Assembly (NCBI RefSeq): GCF_014642655.1
Contig: NZ_BMIR01000019.1
Span: forward strand, 1-64,000
DNA length: 64,000 nucleotides
Origin: Pullulanibacillus camelliae
GTDB lineage: Bacteria > Bacillota > Bacilli > Bacillales > Sporolactobacillaceae
Reading direction: 5' to 3'
A program made the translations under genes and the position numbers. Positions 53,350 through 61,933 of the stretch are shown one piece after another. The notes under the pieces are model-generated. The model worked only from the letters and a program-made list of their open reading frames with translations. It made no database searches and had not been told where the DNA came from. The stretch's first letter is position 1, and each line of letters opens with the position of its first letter.

Positions 53350-54540
53350 ATGGGTAACATGCATAAACCGAGGAATATCCAGACTGCAAGCAATAGTTTA
53401 CAAGATGAATGTATTCGGGTTCCAAAGGTCTATGACTGGGTAACGGATACATTAACAGTTACTAAGACCGTTCCCTTTAGTCGGGAGCAGTTAGAGGCCA
53501 TCGAAAGCGCTATGGATGATCCTAATCGTCGCCCACTCAGAATCATCAGTCGTACACCAAAAACACCACCATTGTTTCCATTAAATCAAAGCAATCCAAA
53601 GCTTTATGAAAATAAGGGATTCTTCTGTGAACAAGTCGGGGAAAAACGCGATGTAACAGTGCCTGTTGGTGGTGAATTTGTTGATGCACAACTCGTCGAT
53701 CTTTTATTCAATACAGATATCAAAATTGAAGTGGTAGACCGCCATGGCGAATGTGTCACAGAATTTATTGTTGATGCAGCAGCAATGGAATCCTTCGTTC
53801 TTTGTTTTCCTGATGGCACAGATCTCCTTTGCAGAATCTCAAAAATATTCAGCCGCATCTCGTCAGGAACAATTCTTTTAAACAATCCTGTTCCTGAAGG
53901 CTTCCGACTTGAAGTCACCTTCTGTGTCGATGTTCAAGTTGAAGCCGAAGTGAAGCTAGAGGTTCTAGCGAAGTTCTGCTCACCACGTGATAACAACCTT
54001 ACAGCTCCAGAAAGTGTTGTCACACCATGTCCTCCAGTAGAATTCCCAGAACAATGCCCAAGCATTTTCCCAGCTAAAAGCTGCGAATGCCAAGCATCAG
54101 GGGAGGCAACCGGAAGAACTGGCGATGAAGCAACAGAAGAGGGCGTTGCAAGTGTTTTGGTTGATATTTGCCCCAATTGCAGCTTAGTGGATAGCGTCTT
54201 TGAATTCACCTTCGATGATCGTGATAGCGAAGATGGCTTGAAGAACTTCACTTTTGTTGCTGATAGCTTCGATCCAGAAACGCTTGAATGCAAGGAATTA
54301 AAAGACTGCACAAAACTTATTGTCAGTGGTGAAGGTCATACCACAGACGGCCATCGCTTAGACTTTAATCTTGCCCTTGTAGCCGGTGACAAAGGTGATC
54401 AATTCCAGTTGATTCTCATTAATGACCGGTTCCATCGTCATCCTCGTGTTGTCTTTGATTCAGGTATTGTTCATGTCCTTGAAGGCTCTCTTGAGATCGA
54501 GGATTGCGTCAATTTCGATGATCTAAAGTATAAAGTTTAA
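53350..54540 (+). CDS. Cysteine-rich protein, likely spore-surface component
   Basis: 396 residues. The N-terminus carries ECIRVPKVYDWVTDTLTV. Then come beta-rich segments with many Cys (CFPDGTDLLCR, CPPVEFPEQCP, KSCECQAS, VDICPNCS, ECKELKDCT). There is no signal peptide. The Cys-rich beta pattern is typical of cross-linked coat or exosporium proteins, but I cannot assign a family. AAAGGAAGG precedes ATG 53350. Position corresponds to the B. subtilis cot cluster. Confidence 0.65.
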   Translation: MGNMHKPRNIQTASNSLQDECIRVPKVYDWVTDTLTVTKTVPFSREQLEAIESAMDDPNRRPLRIISRTPKTPPLFPLNQSNPKLYENKGFFCEQVGEKRDVTVPVGGEFVDAQLVDLLFNTDIKIEVVDRHGECVTEFIVDAAAMESFVLCFPDGTDLLCRISKIFSRISSGTILLNNPVPEGFRLEVTFCVDVQVEAEVKLEVLAKFCSPRDNNLTAPESVVTPCPPVEFPEQCPSIFPAKSCECQASGEATGRTGDEATEEGVASVLVDICPNCSLVDSVFEFTFDDRDSEDGLKNFTFVADSFDPETLECKELKDCTKLIVSGEGHTTDGHRLDFNLALVAGDKGDQFQLILINDRFHRHPRVVFDSGIVHVLEGSLEIEDCVNFDDLKYKV

Positions 54541-54543
54541 GAC

Positions 54544-54573
54544 AAAAAGAGTAGGGTCTTCCTGCTCTTTTTC
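54544..54573 (+). terminator. Terminator after the Cys-rich gene
   Basis: AAAAAGAGTAGG/CCTGCTCTTTTT hairpin. Confidence 0.9.
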
Positions 54574-54690
54574 CTTCTCACCTTAAAGTGTCTCCCTCCA
54601 TTTAAAACGTACAAGGTCTGCTGTCAACATTTTGCCCAGAACCTCATAGGATAAGGAGAGATATGAGAAATTAGTCAGGGAGGCGAGAGC

Positions 54691-55662
54691 TTGGAGGAGC
54701 GCAAACAGGGACTGAGCGTCGCCAGAATCATAGATCGTGAGAAATATTATAAAAATAAGGCATTAGAGTTAGAAAAGGAACTTATTTTTACAAAAGATCA
54801 TGTAACCAGCTTGGAACAGCAAATCGCAGTTTTTACAGAACAACAGGAGCAACAGGATGAACGTGAAGAGGCCATCAATCAGCTGAAGCAGAAATATGAT
54901 GATCTTGAACAGCGGTATGAGAAGGATATCCAAGCCCATCAACAGCTTGAACAGGAATTACAAAGTGAAATCGATCGCTTAAATAAGCAGCATAAGCGGT
55001 CCTACGAATACGAATTAAGCGATTATAATCAAAAAATTCAAAGCTATGAAAAGCTGCTGGCCGAGGTTCAAAATGATTTGAATGAAAAGGAAAAAGAAAT
55101 TGATATTTACAAGCGCCGATTAAGCGTGATGGATAAGCGTTTAAAAAGTCAAGGAGAGACCCGCCTCAACGAAGAGCCGGTGCTAGAAGCGGATTCACAA
55201 ACCGAACATGAAGCCCAACGTGTTTTATCATTCATGGATTATGCGCTCATCGTTCATGAAAAGCGCTGCATGATTCGCGGGGAACTCATTATTGAAAATG
55301 TCGGTCAAAAGGGTTTAGGTGTGCCGTATATTTGTTTTCGCTTTACTCCGGGGGATGCGGCAACTATTAAAGGCAAAATCATGTCGTGGGAAAGTCCAGA
55401 AAGTGAGTCAATCGATCAAGAAAAATGGCAATGGGCTTTTTTAGATACAGAATGGGCTGAAGAAGCGAAAGAGCGTGGTGAAATTTGGATCTATCCCACA
55501 CAAGCCATTAAGCTTAATGCAGGAAATAATCTTATCATTAGTGATTTGCAAATTCCAATTGAGACAAAATATTATCAGCAAATAGGTGTCGAGGTTTTTG
55601 TCTATTTTCCTGAGGAAAATTACCGCTCTAAAGCAGTCAACCAAATTCTCATTAACTTTTAA
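54691..55662 (+). CDS. Coiled-coil protein with C-terminal beta domain
   Basis: 323 residues. Residues 15-155 are a continuous, Glu/Gln/Lys-rich coiled coil. Residues 180-323 look beta-rich (YALIVHEKRCMIRGELIIEN, then NLIISDLQIPI). The start is a TTG with AGGGAGG upstream. No signal or membrane segment. Family unrecognised. It may scaffold spore-surface assembly, given its neighbours; that is inference. Confidence 0.6.
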   Translation: MEERKQGLSVARIIDREKYYKNKALELEKELIFTKDHVTSLEQQIAVFTEQQEQQDEREEAINQLKQKYDDLEQRYEKDIQAHQQLEQELQSEIDRLNKQHKRSYEYELSDYNQKIQSYEKLLAEVQNDLNEKEKEIDIYKRRLSVMDKRLKSQGETRLNEEPVLEADSQTEHEAQRVLSFMDYALIVHEKRCMIRGELIIENVGQKGLGVPYICFRFTPGDAATIKGKIMSWESPESESIDQEKWQWAFLDTEWAEEAKERGEIWIYPTQAIKLNAGNNLIISDLQIPIETKYYQQIGVEVFVYFPEENYRSKAVNQILINF

Positions 55663-55774
55663 AAAAGGATAATGACAAATACACGTGTGTCTCAGGGGAG
55701 GTTTGGGCAAATAACTATACCAATTGTGTCATGGACGCATATAGTGTCATGAAACCAATTCAGGAGGGATAAAC

Positions 55775-56131
55775 GTGTCTGAGGAAAAAAAGAAACCGGC
55801 GAAAAAATTGCATGTCGATACATTACACATTCATGCCAATGAAATCGTCCTTCATCAAAATACGCCAGAAGGCCAGTCCACACAAGACCAAGGTCAAGGT
55901 GGTTTCCAACAGATCCCACGTGATTTCTGGGGATTTCCAATTCGACAAGCACAGCCGCAACCACAAGCACAACCCGCTGCGCAAGCTGAAGAAGGTAGTG
56001 GAGAAGAAGAACAAACAGAACAACCAACTAACGAAGGTGCGAATACTGAAGCCGAAGCAGAGGGACAAAACCAACCCCAGCCGGAAGGTCAACAAGGTCC
56101 ACCACAAGGTCCTCCTTTTGGTTGGATATAA
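55775..56131 (+). CDS. Gln/Pro/Glu-rich low-complexity protein
   Basis: 118 residues. A short conserved-looking start (KKLHVDTLHIHANEIVLHQN) is followed by a run of QPQ, EGSGEEEQ and PPQGPP composition and a hydrophobic end FGWI. The GTG start follows AGGAGGG. Such low-complexity proteins are common on spores; no family recognised. It ends at a strong terminator. Confidence 0.6.
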   Translation: MSEEKKKPAKKLHVDTLHIHANEIVLHQNTPEGQSTQDQGQGGFQQIPRDFWGFPIRQAQPQPQAQPAAQAEEGSGEEEQTEQPTNEGANTEAEAEGQNQPQPEGQQGPPQGPPFGWI

Positions 56132-56132
56132 G

Positions 56133-56162
56133 AAAAGAGCAACCACCGGGGTTGCTCTTTTT
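56133..56162 (+). terminator. Terminator of the 55775 gene
   Basis: GAGCAACC/GGTTGCTC hairpin with T-run. Confidence 0.9.
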
Positions 56163-56197
56163 GGTTATATGAGAATGCAAGATGGGAATTGAGTGGT

Positions 56198-56899
56198 TCA
56201 ATTGGATGCAGATTCAGGGTTATAAATGGTTTGAATAAAAAGACCATCCTCTTGACGCCATTCAGCGAACATGACATCGCGAATGCTGGGGATGCTGCGC
56301 TTTTCTAGTTCACTTTCTAACCATTGGGGCTCCTTGCCAATGAGAGAGAAGTTTTGTTTAATGAGGACACCGTCGCTTATAAGTGTCACGGGTAAGCTGA
56401 CCGATTGGATCGGTAGATTGAGATCCCCTTTATTTGCAGAATCATAAATGGGTTTTTTGATCACTGAAATTTGACCATTGGGTTCGATAATAGCATGCTC
56501 TACTTCTCGCAAAGAGAAAATGTCTTTTTCGCGGAGCATAGATTGGAGCCGATTCATATCCAGTTTATTTTTTTTCATCACTGCCCGATCAATAACACCA
56601 TTATTAATGACAATAGAGGGATTGCTTTCAAAAATAGAGCGGGTGCGATTGATCTTTAACGTGATGAAATCAATGATCAAAATCAATAGTCCCCAGCAGG
56701 CGATGCTATAAAGCATTTTCCATGGATCTACATCATTAGAAAATAAGGCATTGCCCACAAATTCACCGAGCACTAAGGTGGCAACAAAATCAAAGGGTGT
56801 GGCTTCAGCAATTGAAGAGCGCCCCATGATTTTCATGAGGATGAGCAGCGCAAAAAAACCTAGCAAAAGCTCGATGGTTGTTTCGAAATATGTATGCAT
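56198..56899 (-). CDS. DUF421 (YetF-like) membrane protein
   Basis: 233 residues. Three N-terminal helices with the family's MKIMGRSSIAEATPFDFVATLVLGE are followed by a cytosolic YetF domain (about 90-230) with NGVIDRAVMKKNKLDMNRLQSMLRE and DIFSLREVEHAIIEPNGQISV. Function is not settled; several Bacillus relatives are linked to spores. Followed upstream by repeat C copy 6. Confidence 0.88.
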   Translation of the reverse strand: MHTYFETTIELLLGFFALLILMKIMGRSSIAEATPFDFVATLVLGEFVGNALFSNDVDPWKMLYSIACWGLLILIIDFITLKINRTRSIFESNPSIVINNGVIDRAVMKKNKLDMNRLQSMLREKDIFSLREVEHAIIEPNGQISVIKKPIYDSANKGDLNLPIQSVSLPVTLISDGVLIKQNFSLIGKEPQWLESELEKRSIPSIRDVMFAEWRQEDGLFIQTIYNPESASN

Positions 56900-56950
56900 A
56901 GTCCAGTGCCTCCCATCATTAGTCTACCCAAGGGGACACCGTTCTTATTC

Positions 56951-57110
56951 TTAGAAAACTTGGCTGGCACCATTTCGCTGGTACTCCTGATGTGATTTTT
57001 GCCAATCACACACTTAGGCTGCCCGCAAGCCTTAGAAGGCGAAAGCCAAAGCCCGCCTTATACTCTCTTCCTTTATGAGCGTCAGCAAAGTTAGACATTC
57101 TGATAGTATA
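56951..57110 (-). repeat. Dispersed repeat C, copy 6
   Basis: Reverse orientation, matching copy 3 closely: GGCTTTCGCC..TAAGGCTTGCGGGC, then GTGTGTGATTGGC, ACATCAGGAGTACC and an AAGTTTTCTAA end at 56951. It is directly 3' of the yjcF terminator and in the orientation of yjcF. Confidence 0.8.
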
Positions 57111-57115
57111 AAGGA

Positions 57116-57144
57116 AAAGCAACCCGTCAATAAATCGGGTTGCT
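57116..57144 (-). terminator. yjcF terminator
   Basis: AGCAACCCG/CGGGTTGCT hairpin, overlapping the yjcF stop region. Confidence 0.85.
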
Positions 57145-57145
57145 C

Positions 57146-57580
57146 TTAAGAGGCTTTGGAAATCACCTTTTTCATTTCGACGTGAGGCATGTTGGCATCA
57201 TAAAAGACATCTGATGTTACTTGATAGCCCAGCTTTTCATAAAAGTGCTGGGCATGGGTCTGTGCATGTAAAATCAACTCGCTCAGGCGAAGTTCTGTAG
57301 CCAGCTCTTCGATTTTTTGCATGATGTGTAAACCAATATTTTGCCTGCGAAAGTCCTTAAGGACACAGATGCGCTCCACCTTGGCCGCATTGCTTTTGAT
57401 GCGAAACCGTCCAGCACCGATTGGGGAATTTCCATTGTATGCGACAAGATGGGTGGCTTCATTTTCGAAGGCGTCCACTTCCAGCTCCATCGGGACCTGT
57501 TGTTCATCAATAAAGACCTGTTTGCGGACCTTGAGAGCATCTTCATATTGGTGTTCATTTTCAACAACGATAATCTTCAT
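57146..57580 (-). CDS. yjcF: GNAT family protein YjcF
   Basis: 144 residues. VRKQVFIDEQQVPMELEVDAFE near the start, VERICVLKDFRRQNIGLHIMQ with the acetyl-CoA loop, and LILHAQTHAQHFYEKLGY match YjcF and its ElaA-like relatives. I use the ATG at 57580, which has AAAGGATG six bases upstream. The yjcG TGA lies in that site, so yjcG-yjcF are coupled. Confidence 0.9.
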   Translation of the reverse strand: MKIIVVENEHQYEDALKVRKQVFIDEQQVPMELEVDAFENEATHLVAYNGNSPIGAGRFRIKSNAAKVERICVLKDFRRQNIGLHIMQKIEELATELRLSELILHAQTHAQHFYEKLGYQVTSDVFYDANMPHVEMKKVISKAS

Positions 57581-57585
57581 GGGTT

Positions 57586-58101
57586 TCATCCTTTATTTAA
57601 GTGAAAAGTCTCATGTACCGCCCAGACTTGGTTGTCTAATTGATAAAGCAGCTGAAAGCGATCAATGGTTTCCTCATAGTGAAAGTCGATCATTTTCATG
57701 AGGTCAAGGATATCTGAATGCTCGAGATCAGCAAGTCCTTGGGCAATGGTAATGTGCGGGACAAAATTATAGGTGTGATCCCTATTCTTAAAGTCTTTGC
57801 CATGCAAGAGATCATGAAGCTTCGTTAAATTCGGGTTTTCCTGGACCTTCAGATAGATGACATTATTCACAGGATGAAAAGAGCTGACTTTATCAATCAC
57901 AATCTTCACAGGTTCAACTTGTGAAGCAATGGATTGAATTTTTTCGATGGTGGCATCTATCTGTGCCTCTTCTAATTCAAAGGGTTCTTTTAACGTGATA
58001 TGTGGGGGAATATAAGCGTAATGTGGGTCATAACGCTTTCTGTATGAATTGACCTCGTCTTGTAGACGTTTGGATGGAAACATTGCAATTCCATATTTCA
58101 T
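57586..58101 (-). CDS. yjcG: 2H phosphoesterase family protein YjcG
   Basis: 171 residues with the two HxT/S motifs of the 2H (LigT-like) fold: PPHITLKEPF (about 33-42) and VPHITIAQGL (about 110-119). These enzymes act on 2'-5' linkages or cyclic phosphates in RNA or nucleotides; the natural substrate is unknown. The start ATG at 58101 lies eight bases after GGAGGAGG. Confidence 0.92.
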   Translation of the reverse strand: MKYGIAMFPSKRLQDEVNSYRKRYDPHYAYIPPHITLKEPFELEEAQIDATIEKIQSIASQVEPVKIVIDKVSSFHPVNNVIYLKVQENPNLTKLHDLLHGKDFKNRDHTYNFVPHITIAQGLADLEHSDILDLMKMIDFHYEETIDRFQLLYQLDNQVWAVHETFHLNKG

Positions 58102-58237
58102 TTGCATTTCCTCCTCCATGAATTATAAGAATATTATAGCAGTCAATACAAGCTTTGAATATATTTAGGACAAACAGGTGGATAAAAGCATCACTGATCT
58201 TGATAGCGATGTTGAAATCTAATCAAAAGCGCCTCTA

Positions 58238-58969
58238 TTATGGATTGAGCATGGTCGTTAAAGCATGGCCTAAATCCTGCTGCCATGTTTTCCATGTATG
58301 GTTCCCCTCAAGCTCTTCGTACTGATATTTTGCTAAGCCTTGTGAGCTGAGGACGCGATGCAAGGCACGGTTGGGTGTCAAAAAGTCTTCATATTGCTCC
58401 CAGGTTGTTTTAACCTCTGTTTCCTGAAGACCAATTGTGTGATATATCGCCAGTTTTTCCGCATTAGGATAGGCGGAGGCCTGTTGAATGATTCGTTCAT
58501 TCACATAAGGAGACTGCATGATGACTTGGCCAAAGGTATGAGGAAAGCGAAGCGCTGTGACCAGTGAGACAGTGCCTCCTAGCGAATCTCCCATTAAAGT
58601 ACGTGAATGGGCAAGATCGTCCAAGGCATAAGTAGATTTTAACTTTGGCAACAATTCAAAAACAAGACATTTGATGTAGGCCTCTTGCTCGTTCCCTTCA
58701 GGATGATATCGGTGCCAACGCTGTTTCACATTTTCATAAGGAATCGCGCAGATGACAGGAGGCATGATTTGCTTTTGTTCAATAAGCTGGTCAGTCAGTC
58801 CAGCCATTCGCCCCAGATTGAAATAATCCCGTCCATCCTGAGCGATGACTAATGGATACGTATATAAGGGCGAATAGTTAGGAGGCAAATAAATGATTGC
58901 TTTAATCTCTGCTTTTAAAAAGCGACTAGAGAGAATAAAATCTTCGACAATGCGTTGTGATGACGCCAT
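58238..58969 (-). CDS. yjcH: Esterase family protein YjcH
   Basis: 243 residues of the esterase D/enterochelin-esterase type alpha/beta hydrolases. The nucleophile elbow GDSLGG is near residue 115, the catalytic His in LEGNHTWKTW near the C-terminus. AQDGRDYFN corresponds to the oxyanion-hole region. ATG 58969 follows GGAGGG. First gene of yjcH-yjcG-yjcF, the same set as in B. subtilis. Confidence 0.9.
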   Translation of the reverse strand: MASSQRIVEDFILSSRFLKAEIKAIIYLPPNYSPLYTYPLVIAQDGRDYFNLGRMAGLTDQLIEQKQIMPPVICAIPYENVKQRWHRYHPEGNEQEAYIKCLVFELLPKLKSTYALDDLAHSRTLMGDSLGGTVSLVTALRFPHTFGQVIMQSPYVNERIIQQASAYPNAEKLAIYHTIGLQETEVKTTWEQYEDFLTPNRALHRVLSSQGLAKYQYEELEGNHTWKTWQQDLGHALTTMLNP

Positions 58970-59224
58970 GCTGTCCCTCCACTTTACAATTATTTCATTT
59001 CCATTGTACCATAGATAGACGAGGAAAAGCATATTGGAATAGTAGAATGTCGATAAAAACTAGATTATTGTAAAAAGTAAAAAAAGTGATACATTCTCTT
59101 GAAATTAAAATCAAGAAAAAGTTGTCCAAATGCATTCTTAATAGAAAAGTTTTACGTATAATACAGAGTAAACACGTTTTTTGTTATTGAAGTTTAAGTT
59201 TTGTATGGAAAGGGGAAATCACGA

Positions 59225-59782
59225 ATGAAACAACGTGTGCATAGCCGTGACGTATATAAGGCTGCTCGAAATCTATTAAAAGAACGCGGAGTAGAATTGA
59301 AGGATATCGCAGAAATTGTTTATGAGATGCAATCCCCTTATGAGCCTGATTTGAAGCTTGAAAAATGTCTGGAAAGCGTGGAAGCTGTTTTAGAAAAAAG
59401 AGAAATGCAGCACGCCCTCCTTGTAGGGATTGAACTGGATAAGCTGGCTGAAAAAGGACTGCTATCTGAACCATTGCAATCGATTGTGGAGGCGGATGAA
59501 GGCTTATTTGGCGTGGATGAAACCATTGCGATCGGTGCTGTCTTTGGTTATGGGAGCATCGCCGTGACGACTTACGGGCATTTAGATAAAGCAAAAACAG
59601 GAATTATTAAACAGCTGGATTCAAAGGCTGGCAGTGGTGTTCATACCTTTTTAGATGATCTTGTGGCCAGTATCGCCGCCAATGCGTCCAGTCGCTTGGC
59701 TCACCACATCCGCGATGAAGAAGAGGAGCAAGAACGTCAGCAGCTCCTTGTGACAGACCAACATGAGAAGGGGATTAGTTAA
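59225..59782 (+). CDS. Phosphatidylglycerophosphatase A-related protein (YutG-like)
   Basis: 185 residues. An all-helical N-terminus (residues 10-80) precedes a conserved core with VDETIAIGAVFGYGSIAVTTYGHLDK and GVHTFLDDLVASIAANASSRLAHH. This is the layout of the PgpA/YutG family in Bacillales, which lacks membrane helices. The catalytic function of this branch is unproven. AAAGGGG precedes ATG 59225. Confidence 0.85.
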   Translation: MKQRVHSRDVYKAARNLLKERGVELKDIAEIVYEMQSPYEPDLKLEKCLESVEAVLEKREMQHALLVGIELDKLAEKGLLSEPLQSIVEADEGLFGVDETIAIGAVFGYGSIAVTTYGHLDKAKTGIIKQLDSKAGSGVHTFLDDLVASIAANASSRLAHHIRDEEEEQERQQLLVTDQHEKGIS

Positions 59783-59940
59783 TGAATGGCCCTATGGCTT
59801 CCTAGAAGGGAGGGCATAAGTTATACATCCATTTGTTAATGCCTTTCTCAAATGCACTCAAGTTATACACAGTCCGATGTCTGGAAGTTTTTACTCTAGA
59901 AGCTCTAACAAATAAGTGGTTGCGGCTGGATAAAGGCAGG

Positions 59941-59977
59941 AGAGACCCTCTGAAAATTGCAGAGGGTCATTTTAGTT
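59941..59977 (+). terminator. Terminator after the pgpA-like gene
   Basis: GACCCTCTG/CAGAGGGTC hairpin with T-rich tail. Confidence 0.85.
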
Positions 59978-59995
59978 GTTTAGATGTTTCGTAAT

Positions 59996-60160
59996 TCAGG
60001 GCATATTTTGTTTTTTATTTTGTTTATAGATATACTCAATCATTCTTTTTGTCTTAATGCCTTGCTGCATGAGGAAAGCTGAGTAAATGGTTGTGAGCGT
60101 TAAGCCAGATATCGCAATCCAGAATAATGATGAGATTTTAGAGCCTATTCCAAACTTCAA
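59996..60160 (-). CDS. Small membrane protein, unrecognised
   Basis: 54 residues from a TTG at 60160, ten bases after AAGGAG. One hydrophobic helix (about 8-27) and a long basic C-terminus (KTKRMIEYIYKQNKKQ). Upstream in-frame GTG at 60199 would read through the ribosome site. Confidence 0.5.
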   Translation of the reverse strand: MKFGIGSKISSLFWIAISGLTLTTIYSAFLMQQGIKTKRMIEYIYKQNKKQNMP

Positions 60161-60376
60161 AACAATACATCTCCTTACCGCTTGCTCATTATGCTTCACT
60201 AAAAGTATTTCCTATTCGCATGTAATCATGTATGTTTTATAAGTTTTGAAGTCTTATCTATGGGAATGTTCGATATTTAAAACATATGGGATAATGCACA
60301 TTTATCGGCTATTTAGGAGATTGTCAGTGTGCAAATTGGCATGAAATTCATTATATATAACGGAGGTGATTTTCAA

Positions 60377-60616
60377 ATGGGGCATCAACAACAACCAATA
60401 TTTTGCGACCCACAGCAAATCGTTAGAGATTTTTATACACCTCGTGTAGTTCCAGTCATTCATCCCGTTGAAATTGTAAACCGCCAAAACATTGTTAATG
60501 TACCTCGACATATTCCACAAGTTGTGCAACGCAACGTAGTCGTAGACCCAGGTTATCCCGGTCCAGGTCAATGCGATTTCTGTCATGGACCCAAAGGGCC
60601 TGGCTGGTTCTTTTAA
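60377..60616 (+). CDS. cotD: Spore coat protein, CotD family
   Basis: 79 residues. The CotD-type core VVPVIHPVEIVNRQNIVNV is followed by VPRHIPQVV, with Cys-containing ends (CDPQQI and CDFCHGPKGP). GGAGGTGATTTTCAA leads to ATG 60377. It is a small structural inner-coat type protein. Not as His-rich as B. subtilis CotD, but the pattern is that seen in other genera. Confidence 0.85.
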   Translation: MGHQQQPIFCDPQQIVRDFYTPRVVPVIHPVEIVNRQNIVNVPRHIPQVVQRNVVVDPGYPGPGQCDFCHGPKGPGWFF

Positions 60617-60641
60617 TTATCCAACTTAAGCGAGTGGGATA

Positions 60642-60687
60642 AGAGGGTGCTTTCAAAGGGAAAACCTTTGTAGGCCCCCTCGTTTTT
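60642..60687 (+). terminator. cotD terminator
   Basis: Compound hairpin: GAGGG..CCCTC outer and AAAGG/CCTTT inner stems, then TTTTT. Confidence 0.75.
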
Positions 60688-61024
60688 AAAGCTCAGAACC
60701 TACAAGCAATTCCTGAGAGCTTTTCCCGATGCACTAGCTGTATGGGGGTCACGTTACCCCACGATGTGAATATTTTACCAGTGTTCTTGGATGAATGTGT
60801 GTGATCTCGCTTAACGCATTGTCCCGTTCGTTTCTGCCATCTGCTTGTGAAGAAGTGGGGCTATAAGTGAACTTCATGTTTTTCACAACGTAAGGGCACT
60901 CTTTTTTCGTTCTCGATAGTGGGACAAGCGCTTTGACCAGTTTGTTTTAATCTGGGAAGAAGCGAGACAGGACATTGTTCACTTTGACATGACCTCGCAA
61001 GCAATGATGTTCTCAAGGAACAAT
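60688..61024. other. Intergenic region without recognised content
   Basis: About 340 bp. No frame with a ribosome site. GGGGTCACG..CCCCACGATGTG near 60745-60768 weakly recalls repeat B, but I could not align it. Nothing else seen. Confidence 0.35.
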
Positions 61025-61050
61025 CAAAAAGCTCCCATGAAAGGGGAGCC
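61025..61050 (-). terminator. Terminator of the zinc-ribbon gene
   Basis: GGCTCCC/GGGAGCT hairpin with T-run on the minus strand. Confidence 0.9.
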
Positions 61051-61083
61051 TGTGTTTAAATAAGATATACTGTTGTATCGTTA

Positions 61084-61380
61084 TCAATCAAAGATGTCAC
61101 CCATGCGATCAAGGAAGGATTTGGGTTTTTTGCGTTTATAATCCCCATGGTATTTGTGAGCGTGAGCCTCTTTGTACTTGGTCGGTTCCTGATGCTTGTG
61201 CTGATAAGCTTCGTTATACCATTTGTTAAACGGCTGACGTAGCTCCTGAGCCTCGGTAAGGAGCTTATCGAGCTCACCGCGGTCCAGCCATACCCCTTTA
61301 CAGCTTGGGCAAATATCAACCAAGATGCCTTCCTTCTCAACTTCCTTCATGCGAACATCATCACAAACAGGACAATTCAT
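61084..61380 (-). CDS. TFIIB-type zinc-ribbon protein
   Basis: 98 residues. CPVC (3-6) and CPSC (24-27) form a zinc ribbon, followed by GVWLDRGELDKLL, the usual zf-TFIIB-family pattern. A His- and Lys-rich tail (KHQEP, HAHKYHGD, KRKKPK) ends in a short acidic helix. AGGAGG precedes the ATG. Function unknown. Confidence 0.88.
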   Translation of the reverse strand: MNCPVCDDVRMKEVEKEGILVDICPSCKGVWLDRGELDKLLTEAQELRQPFNKWYNEAYQHKHQEPTKYKEAHAHKYHGDYKRKKPKSFLDRMGDIFD

Positions 61381-61559
61381 GATAATCCTCCTTTATGATT
61401 CCCTATATTTAATACGAGCAATTCTCATCAAGGTTTCAGAATTTTATGTAGGGAGAAAGCTTCAAGCATTCCTTTAGATTATCAATCAAAAAATTTTTAA
61501 TCCTGCTATTGACGCCTGTTTCATCTTCCTGTATATTAATATTTGTCCTTCAAAAAAAT

Positions 61560-61635
61560 GATCCGTTAGCTCAGCTGGGAGAGCGCCACCTTGACAGGGT
61601 GGAGGTCGTAGGTTCGAGCCCTACACGGGTCACCA
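61560..61635 (+). tRNA. tRNA-Val (anticodon GAC)
   Basis: Complete 76-base cloverleaf. The acceptor stem is GATCCGT/ACGGGTC. D-arm: AGCTCAGCTGGGAGAGC. The anticodon stem is CCACC/GGTGG, with loop TTGACAG. T-arm: GTAGGTTCGAGCCCTAC. CCA is encoded. Confidence 0.97.
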
Positions 61636-61650
61636 TACATAAACCTATTA

Positions 61651-61697
61651 GCAACGTGGTTTCTCGCGAGCAGTCCGAGGAACCACGTTTTATTTTT
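61651..61697 (+). terminator. Terminator after tRNA-Val
   Basis: AACGTGGTT and AACCACGTT pair, with an inner CTCG/CGAG stem, then T-run. Confidence 0.9.
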
Positions 61698-61888
61698 GTG
61701 CTCTATTTATGCACGTTGGGGTTCGGAAACAAAGGATCTACGAAAGTGGCATGGCTACTAGTCGATGTATCTAAGTGGAATGGCTGTGAAAAGCGATTTT
61801 TGAGAATGAAATTGTATAGCGTTAAAATCAGTGGTCCCTTTCTCCAATAGGGCTGAGGCTATGGTTGTGGAAAGCTTGAGCTTGGGAT

Positions 61889-61920
61889 CAAGGGAAAACG
61901 GCTCAGCCGGTTTCCCTTTG
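61889..61920 (-). terminator. Terminator of the EamA-TetR operon
   Basis: Near-perfect palindrome of AAGGGAAA and TTTTCCCTT around CCGGCTGAGCCG. Confidence 0.65.
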
Positions 61921-61933
61921 ACCCGGCTGACTT

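Noticed and set aside
53350-54540. Calling the Cys-rich protein CotZ/CotY
   Set aside because: The position fits, but the length (396 residues) and sequence do not resemble the short CotY/CotZ proteins.
61509-61850. 113-codon frame spanning the tRNA
   Set aside because: It runs through tRNA-Val and its terminator, so it is a by-product of the tRNA sequence.
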